58,529 bases of DNA from the NCBI GenBank assembly GCA_025362195.1, contig JANYHV010000185.1:1-58529 (forward strand), given 5' to 3'. Origin of the DNA: Fimbriiglobus sp. GTDB taxonomy: Bacteria > Planctomycetota > Planctomycetia > Gemmatales > Gemmataceae. The position numbers and the translations under genes were made by a program. Shown here piece after piece: positions 29,462 to 39,500 of this stretch (its first letter is position 1; each line of letters begins with the position of its first letter). The notes beneath the pieces were generated by a model. It did not search any database. It was not told the origin of the DNA and worked only from the letters and a program-made list of their open reading frames with translations.

Positions 29462-30358
29462 TTAAATGACGTCGGCGAAGCGGTCTTCGACGCGGCGGAA
29501 GTAGAGGCAGCCGGCGAAGAAGGTTGCCACCGAGAGCAGCCCGGCGACGCCGAGGCCGGCCCAGGGGATGTCGCCGCCGACGGTCGCCGCCCGGAAGGCT
29601 GTGATCAAGCTATTGAGCGGGTTCAGTTGGATCAAGAGGCGAATCGTCTCGGAGGGCGTTTCGGCTTCACCGGCCTGGGCGGCGAAGTAGATCGCGGGCG
29701 TGGCGTACATGCCGAGTTGGACGGCGAACGGGACGACGTAGCGGAAGTCGCGGAAGACGACGTTGAGCGCGGCGAACCCGGTGCCGAGGCCCAGGGCGAA
29801 CAGGCCGACGACGGCGACGACGAGCGGGGCGGCGAGGAGGTTCCAGGTCGGGGCGACCCCGTAGGCGAGCAGCATGACCGCGAGCAGCCCGCACGAGACG
29901 AGGAAGTCGACGAAGGCGGCCCCGACGGCCGACAGCGGCACGGCGAGCCGGGGGAAGTAGACCTTGGTGATGAGTCCGCCGGCCCCCAAAACGCTGTTCG
30001 AGGCGGTGGTGACGGCGGTCGAGAAGAAGAACCAGGGCAGGAGGCCGGAGAGGTAGAAGAGTGGCTCGGGGACGCCGCCGGTCGGCAGGTTGGCGAGCTT
30101 GCCGAAGAGGACGGTGAACACGGCCATCATCATCGCCGGCTGGAGGACGGCCCAGGCCGCGCCGAGGACGGTCTGCTTGTACCGCACCTTCACGTCCCGC
30201 AAAACGAACGTGAGCAGGAGTTCGCGGTACCGCCAGAGTTCGCGCAGGCCGAGGAGTTGCCAGCCGGACGGCGGCTCGATGACGGTCCGGTGGACGACCG
30301 GCGGCGGGTCGCGCGGGGGCGCGTCGGCGGGGGCGTCCGTTGCGGGCGGGGCGGTCAT
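29462..30358 (-). CDS. ABC transporter permease, Wzm-like polysaccharide export
   Basis: LTFVLRDVKVRYKQTVLGAAWAVLQPAMMMAVFTVLFGKLA; polytopic. Confidence 0.93.
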   Translation of the reverse strand: MTAPPATDAPADAPPRDPPPVVHRTVIEPPSGWQLLGLRELWRYRELLLTFVLRDVKVRYKQTVLGAAWAVLQPAMMMAVFTVLFGKLANLPTGGVPEPLFYLSGLLPWFFFSTAVTTASNSVLGAGGLITKVYFPRLAVPLSAVGAAFVDFLVSCGLLAVMLLAYGVAPTWNLLAAPLVVAVVGLFALGLGTGFAALNVVFRDFRYVVPFAVQLGMYATPAIYFAAQAGEAETPSETIRLLIQLNPLNSLITAFRAATVGGDIPWAGLGVAGLLSVATFFAGCLYFRRVEDRFADVI

Positions 30359-30363
30359 GCGGG

Positions 30364-31668
30364 TCAAACTCCGAGGATGCCGAGCAGTTGCGTGGCGTAC
30401 TTCAACGACACGAGGCCGATCACCGAGAGGACGGCGAACCGGGTCCACCAGGCGGAATCGACCGCGTCGCGCGGGTCCGGACTGGGCACGGCCAGTTGAA
30501 TGTAGGCCGCGGCCAGGCCCAAGGCCAGGTACGTCGGGATGTGGAAGTTGCGGGTCAGCGAGTAGCACCCGACGGCGTACGCGCACAGTGCCCCGAACAG
30601 GTACGGGCCGAGGGCGGTGGCCCACGGCGGGGCGGCCGGGTCGCGGAGGGCCGCGTGCGTCCGCCGCACGGCCAGGTACACCGCGGTGAAGAACAGCCCG
30701 CCGCCGAGCACCCCGAGTTCGACGTAGGCGTTGACGTACGAGTTGTGGGCCACGTGGCCGAACTCCTCGAGGTAGAACCCCGGGGCGAGGCCGGTCGGGA
30801 TGTGGAACGGCATGCGGAAGAGTTCGCCGAGGCCGTCCGCCCAGAGCATCAGCCGCTCGTGGGCCGTGCCGCCGCCGCCGACGCTGCCCTGCCGGCCGCC
30901 GATGCCCAGGAGCAGCCCGGGGAGGGCGACCGCGAGGAACGGGACCGACCGCTTCCAGCCGAGCCGGGCGAACGCCGTCCCGGCGATGCCGGCCAGGATG
31001 GCCAGCACGCCGCCGCGGGACTTGGTGAGCAAACAGGCGTACCCCATTGGCACCAACGGCAGTAGCCAGAGCAGCGTGCCCAGGACCCCCCGCGAGGTCA
31101 TCGCCACGCCGAGGCACAGGGCCATCCCGAAGGCCAGGATGACGCACAGGTCGTTGGGGTCGGAGAACAGCCCGACGCTGACGATCCGCTCGATCCGCAC
31201 GTCCTCGCCGGTGTCCGGGTCCGCGTCCCACTGCGACACCGACCCGATGCCCTCGAACTCGGCCCACTCGAAGTGCTGCAATAGGGCAATGGCCATGACG
31301 CCGAAGATAAACACCGCCACCCAGGCGACGTACGTCCGCAGCCGCTCGGGGGTGTTGACGACGGAGATCAGCAGGCAGAAGAACAGGACGACCTTGGCGA
31401 ACTCGCCGCAGAAGTCGAGGCCGTCGGCGAACCGGCCGCGGAAGGCGAACGAGAGGAACGTCGCCCCGAGCATTCCCAGGACGCAGACGGCGATCGGGCG
31501 GGTGCGCAGGCTGTCGCGGTTCAAGGTGCGGTGCAATTCCGGGACCGCCGCGACCGTACACACGACGATGGTGGCGAGGTACAACCGGAAGCCGGCGATC
31601 GGCGGGTACAGGTCCTCGGGCCGGACGAGGAGCAGGAAGTTCAGGAAGACGAAGAGTGCGAAGTCCAT
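30364..31668 (-). CDS. O-antigen ligase / polymerase family protein
   Basis: Polytopic protein with AHNSYVNAYVELGVLGGGLFF loop typical of the Wzy_C family. Confidence 0.85.
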   Translation of the reverse strand: MDFALFVFLNFLLLVRPEDLYPPIAGFRLYLATIVVCTVAAVPELHRTLNRDSLRTRPIAVCVLGMLGATFLSFAFRGRFADGLDFCGEFAKVVLFFCLLISVVNTPERLRTYVAWVAVFIFGVMAIALLQHFEWAEFEGIGSVSQWDADPDTGEDVRIERIVSVGLFSDPNDLCVILAFGMALCLGVAMTSRGVLGTLLWLLPLVPMGYACLLTKSRGGVLAILAGIAGTAFARLGWKRSVPFLAVALPGLLLGIGGRQGSVGGGGTAHERLMLWADGLGELFRMPFHIPTGLAPGFYLEEFGHVAHNSYVNAYVELGVLGGGLFFTAVYLAVRRTHAALRDPAAPPWATALGPYLFGALCAYAVGCYSLTRNFHIPTYLALGLAAAYIQLAVPSPDPRDAVDSAWWTRFAVLSVIGLVSLKYATQLLGILGV

Positions 31669-31672
31669 GCGG

Positions 31673-32395
31673 TCACGACACCTCGGCGGTGGCCGCGTGG
31701 ACGGCGGCCGCGCGGGCCGGGGCCGGCTCGGCGAGGGTGGCCGGCCGGGGCAGGGCCGTCAACAGCCGCACGGTCGCGTAGGACAGGCCGGCCAGGTAGA
31801 GCACGGTGCCGACCGCGATCCGCACGTCCAGCCCGGCCGACGCCTCGCGGATGTACAGGCGGTCGTACTCGAGCTTGTCGCGGAAGGTCTCGGCGGTCGT
31901 GTCGGCCGGCTGTTGGATCTGCGCCAGCCCGGTCACGCCCGGGCGGACGGCGAGGCGGTCGTCGAGGCCCGGGATGAGCGGGCCGAGGCCGGCGAGGATT
32001 TCGGGCCGCTCGGGCCGCGGGCCGACGAACGCCATCTCCCCGCGGACGACGTTCCAGAGTTGGGGCAGTTCGTCCAGGTGCGTGCGGCGGAGGACGCGGC
32101 CGACCGGGGTGACGCGGGAGTCGCCCTCGCCCTGGCTCCACTGGGCCCCGGCGTGGACTTCACTGTCCGCGACCATCGACCGGAGCTTGTAAATGCGGAA
32201 CGGCCGGCCGTTCCGGCCGACGCGGGTCTGGGTGTACACGGCCCCGCCCGGGGAAGTCGCCGCGACCACCGCGGCCGCCGCGAGCAAGACGGGGGCGGCG
32301 AGCGCGAGCGCGGCGAGGGCCAGCCCGACCTCGGCGGCGCGCCGGGCGGGCGAGACGTTGAAGGCCGTCGTCGCGGGTGGGGTCGGGGGCGTCAT
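31673..32395 (-). CDS. Bacterial sugar transferase (initiating phosphoglycosyl transferase)
   Basis: YTQTRVGRNGRPFRIYKLRSMVAD...RRTHLDELPQLWNVVRGEMAFVGPRPERPE...RPGVTGLAQI. Confidence 0.95.
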   Translation of the reverse strand: MTPPTPPATTAFNVSPARRAAEVGLALAALALAAPVLLAAAAVVAATSPGGAVYTQTRVGRNGRPFRIYKLRSMVADSEVHAGAQWSQGEGDSRVTPVGRVLRRTHLDELPQLWNVVRGEMAFVGPRPERPEILAGLGPLIPGLDDRLAVRPGVTGLAQIQQPADTTAETFRDKLEYDRLYIREASAGLDVRIAVGTVLYLAGLSYATVRLLTALPRPATLAEPAPARAAAVHAATAEVS

Positions 32396-32439
32396 GGGTA
32401 CGGCTCGGGTCGGGGTCCGCCGGGGTCGTTGAAGTCCGG

Positions 32440-33162
32440 TCATGGTGCCACCTCGCCCGGGGGCTTCAAGTGGGCTTCGAGTGCGGGGACGAACGCGGCC
32501 AGGAACGCGCCGGCCGGGTCGGCGACCGCCGGACCCGGCGTCGCGGGGGCCGCCGTCGCCGGCCGGGCCGCGGCCTGCGGGCGGCGCTCCTGGATCACGT
32601 ACAGTTTGTAGAGCGCCGGCGACCCGGCGTAGGCGACCCGCGGGTTGAGGGGGGCTTCCAGGCCGCGGCCGGCGAGCCAACCCCAGCGGATCTCCAGGTC
32701 GGCGTCCCCGGCCCGGGAGGCGGGCGGGTGGAAGCGGAGGTTCCAGAGCGGTAACTTGCGGTCGGCCACCGGGTAGTCGGTGCGGGCGGCCTCGCCGACG
32801 GCGGTGAACCCGGACGCGCGGTAGCACACGTCGGGCGTGTGGACGGAGATCGGACCGGGCCGGCCGCACACCACCAGCACGACCATTTCGTCGCCGGTCC
32901 GGCGGTCCCGATAGCGGCGGGACAGGTACCCGTCGATGCCGCCCCGCTTGAGCGAATCGGGGTCGTCCAGGACCGTGTCCGTGCCGTGCCAGTCGCCGAG
33001 TTGGGCGGGGACGGTGGCGAGCGCGGCGACGTACGGGTCGAGCGACGGGAGCGGCGTCCACCGGCCGGACGCGCGGCCCTGGACCACCGCGGCGGCCAGC
33101 GCCGCGGCGAGGAACAGCACGGGAATGGCGAACTTTAAGCGGGACACCCGACACCTCCTCAC
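32440..33162 (-). CDS. Exosortase-associated EpsI family protein
   Basis: LGDWHGTDTVL...VLVVCGRPGPISVHTPDVCYRASGF EpsI signature; true start may be internal GTG (33147). Confidence 0.85.
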   Translation of the reverse strand: MRRCRVSRLKFAIPVLFLAAALAAAVVQGRASGRWTPLPSLDPYVAALATVPAQLGDWHGTDTVLDDPDSLKRGGIDGYLSRRYRDRRTGDEMVVLVVCGRPGPISVHTPDVCYRASGFTAVGEAARTDYPVADRKLPLWNLRFHPPASRAGDADLEIRWGWLAGRGLEAPLNPRVAYAGSPALYKLYVIQERRPQAAARPATAAPATPGPAVADPAGAFLAAFVPALEAHLKPPGEVAP

Positions 33163-33199
33163 GACTCGATCCGATTCCCCACCGCCCGCCGGGCCGGCG

Positions 33200-35407
33200 T
33201 CACTCGCCGGTCACGGCCGCCTCGGCACTCGGGGCCGAGTAGTACCGGTCGTAGTAGTAGTGGCCGGCGTTCGGGGTCGCCCCGGCCATGACCACCCCGA
33301 GCATCCGCGCGCCGACCAGGTTCAGGCGGTTGCACGCGGCCTGGACGGCCATGTACCGGCTGTGGTCCTGCATGACCGAGATCAACACCCCGTCCACGTT
33401 GCGGGCGATCGACAGGGCGTCGGCGACGGGCAGGATCGGCGGGGAGTCGATGAGGACGAAGTCGTACTCGGTGACGGCGTGGGCGAGCAGGTCGCGCCAC
33501 CGGATGCCGTTCAGGGCGGACGCCGAGGCGGCGTTCCACTTGCCGGCGGCGATGACCGTCAGCCCGGGCACCTGGCAGTCCTGGGACGCGTCGATCGCCG
33601 TCGTCCCCTTGGTCAAGTACTCGCTCAACCCGGGGGCGAGCGGCACGGCCAGGACGACGTGCGCGGCCGGGCGGCGCATGTCCGCGTCGATGAGCAGGAC
33701 CTTGCGGCCGGCGTTCGCCAGGCTGACGGCCAGGTGGGTCGTCAGGGAGGTCTTGCCCTCGCCGCTCGACGCGCTCGTGACGAGGATCGTCCGGGCGACC
33801 GGCGGGGTCGCTTCGCCCGGCGCGGCGCGGGGGGACATGATCATCGTCCGCGTCGTGTTGATCGACTCGGCGAGCAGGTGGTTCCAGGTCGCGGATTCTT
33901 CGCCCCGGGTCCCCCGGGGGTACCGGGGCATCGACCCGAGGACCGTCAGCCCGGTCCCGGCCGCCACCTCGTCGAGGGTGTGAACGCGGCGGTTGCGGAT
34001 GTCCAGCCACTGGACCAGAATCAGGCCGAGGAGCAGAATCCCGCCCGCCGTCATGCCGGTGTACTTGGTGCGGCGGCTGCCCTCGACCCCGACCATGGCG
34101 ACCGGCTCTTCCCAGAGGGTGACCCGCGTCGGGGCGTCGAGTTCGGGCTTCAACTCCTCGATTTCGGTGGTGATCTTGTTCGCCATCTTCTCGGTGAACA
34201 TCACTTCGTCCCGGAGGGATTCGAGTTCGAAGGCGTTCGTGCCCAGGTCCTTGCGCTTGGCGAGGATTTCGTCCACGTCGCGGATCAGGGCCTTCTGCAT
34301 GTTGCTCAGGAGCGCCATCTTGTCGCGGTTGGTTTCGAGTTTTTGCCGCTCGCCCCGGGTGGCGACGTCCTTGTACTTGTCGAGGATTTGCGGCTTGAGC
34401 TTGGCCGGCAGGAGCTTCAACTCGCGGTCCACCCGGTCGCGGTCGCGCTCCAACTGCTCCACGCGGGGGCTTTTGACGCCCGGCTGGAGGGAGACCACGA
34501 TGGCGTCCATCTCGGCGGCGACCGCGGCCTGCTGCTTCTGCAATTGCAGGTACTGCGGGTCCCCCTTGACGAGGTCTTGGACGATCACGTCCGGCAGGTC
34601 GGCGACCGGCTCCTTGAGCAGGTTTTCGGCCAACCCCGACTCGACGGTCTTCTCGCGCATCCCGGCGATGACCGCGGCGAGTTGGGCCTGGGCGGCCCCG
34701 AGTTGGGACTCCATGAACCGCTCGCGGACCTGGAGCGTGTACGGGTCGCCGCTGCCGACGGTTTCCATGACCTTGCGGATGCGCGACCGGTTCGACCGCA
34801 ACTGGTCCGTGTACGCGTCCTGGAGTTTCTTCAGCTGGTCGAGCTTGGCGAGGCGGCGGTTCTTATCCTTGTCCACCGCCTGGCGCATGTACGACGCGTT
34901 GAGGGCCTTCAGAATGGCGACGAGTTGGTCGCCCTCGTTGCCCTCCATCGAAACGCGCATGTACTCGGGCCCGGCCGAGAAGTCGGTCCGCACGTTGTTC
35001 ATCAGGTAGACGGTCGGGTCCACGCCGATCGCCTCGCGGTCGAGCATCGGCAGGTCGGCGACGGCCGGGGTCGCCAGGGTCACGTTGATGACCTGGCGGC
35101 TCTTCAGAATCGCCATCTGCTGCTGCTTGTACACGTTAAAATCGACGTGCGCGTCGGACGGCGTGTTCAGCACCGACGGGGGCGTGGCCGAGATGTGGTA
35201 GATCGTCGAGGCGGTCATCTTGGGCAACGGCAGGAACCAGTACACCAGCGCGCCGGCCCCGGCCGCGAGCAGCGCGAAGGCGACCACGACGAGCGAATAC
35301 CTGCGGACGGCGCGCCACAGTGTGCCCGGGCTGATCGGGGGCATTCCGCCGGCCCGGGGGGCGGCCGAAGGGGGATGGAATCGGGCGTCGCCGGTGGGTG
35401 TGGCCAT
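33200..35407 (-). CDS. Polysaccharide chain-length determinant/BY-kinase (Wzc-like) fusion
   Basis: N-terminal TM, coiled coil, RTILVTSASSGEGKTSLTTHLAVSLANAGRKVLLIDADMRRP Walker motifs, C-terminal Tyr cluster GHYYYDRYYS. Confidence 0.92.
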   Translation of the reverse strand: MATPTGDARFHPPSAAPRAGGMPPISPGTLWRAVRRYSLVVVAFALLAAGAGALVYWFLPLPKMTASTIYHISATPPSVLNTPSDAHVDFNVYKQQQMAILKSRQVINVTLATPAVADLPMLDREAIGVDPTVYLMNNVRTDFSAGPEYMRVSMEGNEGDQLVAILKALNASYMRQAVDKDKNRRLAKLDQLKKLQDAYTDQLRSNRSRIRKVMETVGSGDPYTLQVRERFMESQLGAAQAQLAAVIAGMREKTVESGLAENLLKEPVADLPDVIVQDLVKGDPQYLQLQKQQAAVAAEMDAIVVSLQPGVKSPRVEQLERDRDRVDRELKLLPAKLKPQILDKYKDVATRGERQKLETNRDKMALLSNMQKALIRDVDEILAKRKDLGTNAFELESLRDEVMFTEKMANKITTEIEELKPELDAPTRVTLWEEPVAMVGVEGSRRTKYTGMTAGGILLLGLILVQWLDIRNRRVHTLDEVAAGTGLTVLGSMPRYPRGTRGEESATWNHLLAESINTTRTMIMSPRAAPGEATPPVARTILVTSASSGEGKTSLTTHLAVSLANAGRKVLLIDADMRRPAAHVVLAVPLAPGLSEYLTKGTTAIDASQDCQVPGLTVIAAGKWNAASASALNGIRWRDLLAHAVTEYDFVLIDSPPILPVADALSIARNVDGVLISVMQDHSRYMAVQAACNRLNLVGARMLGVVMAGATPNAGHYYYDRYYSAPSAEAAVTGE

Positions 35408-35467
35408 GAGAATGCGTCGCCTCCAGGTGATAAACCGTCAACCCGTGTGCTTCGGCCGGCCGCGTCG

Positions 35468-36367
35468 TTACGCCGGCCGGGGCATCGCGGGGGGGATAAT
35501 AGTCGGCCGCGGAATGCGCGGGCGGGTCAGGGCGGGGTCGTCGCGGACGAGCAACCGCTCCAGGAACCAGTTCTCGAACAGGATCATGCCGCAGCCGAGG
35601 GGGATCATTAGCCAGCCCGCCAGGTCGTGGAACACCGCGCGGGCGGCGTCGGACTTGTCCCAGTAAAACAGCACGGCTGTGACCGTGATCCGGGCGACGT
35701 TCGCCAGGACCGCGATCGGCAGGGCCGACAGCAACAGCGCGATCCGTACGGGCAGTGCGGACTTGGTGACCAGGGCGAACGCCGCCGCCAGCGCCAAAAA
35801 GGTCACGCCCATGCCCAGCCCGCTGCACGCCTCGACGACGCCGATGCGCACGTCCTGGACGACGATCACGTTCCCTTCGGTCACGGCCGGCAGGCCGGCG
35901 GTCACGAGCAGGTAGGAACTCATTTGCGTCGCCACGGTTTGCAGTTGCCCGGACATCGCCGTCTGGAGGCGGAACGGGAGCGGCACCATGAAGACGAGGA
36001 ACAACGCGGCCGGCCAGGCCCAACGGAGGGCGGTCTTGCCCCCGGCCGCGAGCGCCGCGCCCAGGGCCGTCGGCACCACCGAGAGTTGGTCGAGGCCGTT
36101 GTAGAAGTAGTACGTTTCGAGGAAGCGGAGGCCGACCCCGAAGGCCAGCGGGAAGACGGCGAGCCAACTCGGGGACAAAGTTCCTTGAGAGAGCATCGCC
36201 CGCCGGCGGTAGAGCAAATAGAGGGCGAAGACCGGCACCAAGTAGCCGTGACTGTACTGGGGGTCGTCCGACCACCGCTCGGCCGCCCGCGCGAGCGTCG
36301 AGCCGTAACCCCAAACGGTGGCGACGAGAAGCGCGGCGAAGACGGTCAGGAACGCCTTAATCGACAT
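35468..36367 (-). CDS. Exosortase/archaeosortase family protein
   Basis: Polytopic; conserved Cys (VEACSGLG), Arg (LANVARI) and His (FHDLAGW) triad. Confidence 0.93.
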   Translation of the reverse strand: MSIKAFLTVFAALLVATVWGYGSTLARAAERWSDDPQYSHGYLVPVFALYLLYRRRAMLSQGTLSPSWLAVFPLAFGVGLRFLETYYFYNGLDQLSVVPTALGAALAAGGKTALRWAWPAALFLVFMVPLPFRLQTAMSGQLQTVATQMSSYLLVTAGLPAVTEGNVIVVQDVRIGVVEACSGLGMGVTFLALAAAFALVTKSALPVRIALLLSALPIAVLANVARITVTAVLFYWDKSDAARAVFHDLAGWLMIPLGCGMILFENWFLERLLVRDDPALTRPRIPRPTIIPPAMPRPA

Positions 36368-36517
36368 CGGACGAAGCCCTATGCGGTACGAATACGGTCG
36401 TCACGGCGAATCAGTCCCGAAGACGCGGTGATTGTCGTCCGCTCATCCTATGCCGCGCCGCCAGATTTGCCAGCAGGAATTTTGCGACTTTCGCTCAACT
36501 TTTACGATTGGTTCAAG

Positions 36518-36545
36518 TCCCCGGGCCGGGTGCCCGGCCCGGGGA
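36518..36545 (-). terminator. Strong hairpin downstream of the DUF11 protein gene
   Basis: TCCCCGGGCCGGG-TG-CCCGGCCCGGGGA perfect 13-bp stem; no clear U tract. Confidence 0.5.
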
Positions 36546-36567
36546 TTCGAGCGAGTCCGGGCGGGGG

Positions 36568-39500
36568 TTAACCCACGAAGATTCCGCCGCGGAAGTCGGT
36601 GGGGATAATGAACTGGTTCGTGCGGAGGTCGGCCCCATTCGCGCCGAAGTCTTGCACCCGCGGTCCGCCCCCGAGGCCCGCCCCGGTGAGGATGCGGGTT
36701 TGCGGGGCCGTGCCGGTGGTGTCCACGTAGGTCGCCACGCGGACGCCGCCGGTGAAACTCGTCTCGTACGGCTGGAACTGGCCGATCGCCTGGCCGGTCT
36801 GGAGGTTGTACGTCATGACCACCGGCGGGCCGCCGGGGCCGGTGCCCGCGACCAGCCGGGTGGTGCCGCTGGTGTCCAGGTCGCCGAGGGCGATGAAGAT
36901 GCCCTGCCGCGAGGCGGGGTTGCCGGCGAAGAACTCGGCCACCGGTGCGGCCCCCTGGCCCCACACGCGGACGTCCGGGCCGCCCCCGTCGCCGGGGGCC
37001 GTGACGAACCGGTTCGTGCCCGAGTCCACGGCCACGCGGACGCCGCCGCGGAAGCTCGGGGTGTAGGCGAAGAAGTCCCGCAGGACGGTCTGGGACGGGA
37101 TGTCGAAGACGCGGACCCGCGGCCCGCCGCCTTCGCCCGGCCCGGTGACGATCTGGTTGCGGCCGCTGCCGTTCGTGTCGCCCAGGGCGACGTACACGCC
37201 GTTGCGCATTTCCGGCTCGTACACGAAGGCGTTGAACAGCGCCTTGCCGGTGAACCCGTCCACGACGACGAGGCGCGGCCCGCCGCCCTCGGCCGGGGCG
37301 ACGACCACGTCCGGGAAGCCGTCGTTGTTCGCGTCCCCGACCGCGACGTGGACGCCGCCGGTGAACGAGTTCTCGTACGGCCGGAAGCGGAACCGCTCGG
37401 TCCCGTCCGCGTTGTACACGAACACGTCCCCGGGGACGCCGACGCCCGTGCCGACCGCGTAGATCACCTTCGGGGCGGCCCCGATGACGAGCGGGGACGA
37501 CACGGACAGGCTGGACGAACTACTGATCGGCGTGCCGTTCGGGGCGGTCAGGTCGAACTTGACCGCGGCCGTGCCGACGGTGCCGGGCGTCGGCGTCCCG
37601 GTCACGGTGTACACCACGCGGCTGCCGGCGGGCAGGTTGAGCGTGTCGGTCGGGGTGCCGGTGCCGGCCGGCAAGTTGCCCGAGGCCCCGCCGCCGCGCG
37701 TGCTCGTGAACGACACGTTCGACAGGCCGCTCGGCAGGACGCCGGCGATCGACACGCCGTCCGCGCCCGACGGGCCGGAGTTGGTCACGATCACGGTGAA
37801 CGTCGTCGGCTGGCCGATGACGCCGACGATCGTGCTCGGCGAAACCTCGATGGAGATGTTCGCCTGCGGGGTGACGGTCACGTTCGCCGTGGCCAGGTCG
37901 TTCGCCGGGTTACTGTCGGTGACGCCGGCCGGGGCGGTGACGGTGGCCGAGTTGGTCACCGGGCCGGTGACGAGCGGGCTGAGGTTGGCCGTGACGGTGT
38001 ACACGACGGACGCGCCGGACGGCAGGGTGAGCGTCTGGGCGAGGTCGCCGGTTCCGGCGGCCGTGTTCCCGGTCGCCCCGCCGCTCGCCTTGCTCGTGTA
38101 GCTGACCGAGGCGAAGGCGGACGAGAAGGTGTCTTCGAGGGCCGCGCCGGTCACCAGGGACGGGCCGGCGTTCGTGACCGTCAGGGTGTACGTCACCGTG
38201 CTGCCGACAATGGCCGACGCGGGCATGCCGACGATGGTGACGCCGAGGTCGGCCGACCGGACGATCGTGCCGGTCGTGGACGCGCTGCTCTTGCTGGGGT
38301 CGGTGTTGACCTGCGAGGCGGGGACGCTGGCCGCGACTTTCGCCGTGACCGCGCCCGAGGCCGCGGGGTCGAGCGTGCCGGTGACGGTGTACGTCACGAG
38401 GCCGCCCGGCGGGAGGGTCAAGGTGTTGGCGACCGGGCCGCTGCCGCCGGCGTTGCCGGTGGCCCCGCCCGACGCCGTGCTCGTGAAGGTGACGCCGTTC
38501 AAAGTGGCCGGGAGCGTGTTACTCACGCCGACGCCGGTCAGCGTCGAGGGGCCGGGGTTGGCCACGGTGATCGTGTAGCTCGCCTTCGACCCGGCGGTCA
38601 GGGCGGACGACGAGATCGTCACGACGGCGTTGCCGACGGTTTGCACGGCGTAGTTCGCCGCCGAGGTGTTGTCGGCCGGGTTGATGTCGGTGACCGGCCC
38701 GGTCGGCAGGCCGGCCGTGAAGGTCGTGGCGAGCATCGAGGTCGCCGCCGGGGCGATCGTGCCGGTGATCGTGTACACGGCCGTGCCCATCGCCGGCAGC
38801 GTCAGCACGTCGTTCGGCGTGCCGCTGCCCGCGGCGGTCGCGCCGGTCGCCCCGCCGCTCAGGGCGCTGGTGAACGTCAGGCCGGTGAGTTCGGCGGGCA
38901 GGGTGCCGGTGAAGGTCACGCCCGCGGCCGTCGAGGAGCCGGCGTTCGTGACGGTGACGGTGACGGTCGCCTTCGTGCCGGCGGTCAGCGGGACGGCCGG
39001 GGCGACCGACTGGGAGACGACGACGTTCGCCGTCTGGACGGTCGAAACCGGCGTCGAGAGCGAGGCGACGAACAGCGGGTCGGGGTCGTAGCTCGTGCCG
39101 TCGTACTTGGCCTGCGTCGAGAGCGCGCCGGGGGTCGGCAGGAACAGGGACGTGGCGCTCGCGTCGCCGGGAAGGACGAAGCCGATGCCGGTCGCCGAGT
39201 CCATGCGGTCCTGGGCGGTCATGTTGACCAGGCGGACCTGACTGACGAGTGCCCCGGCGGGCACGCCGAGGTCGGTGAGGTCGTACTCGGTGGCGAACGC
39301 GCCGGTGGTCGGTGCCCCGCTGTAGAAGCCGAACTTGTTGGCCGGGGTGTAGTACCAGCGGGTCCAGGTGCCGGAGTCCACGACGAACGCCTGGACCATG
39401 TACGCTTCGGGCACCGAAGAGCCGGCGGTCTTACTGCCCGACTCGAACGAGAGCAGGTCGGCCCCCGCGTTGTTCTGGATCGCCCGCTGGCCGGTGTACT

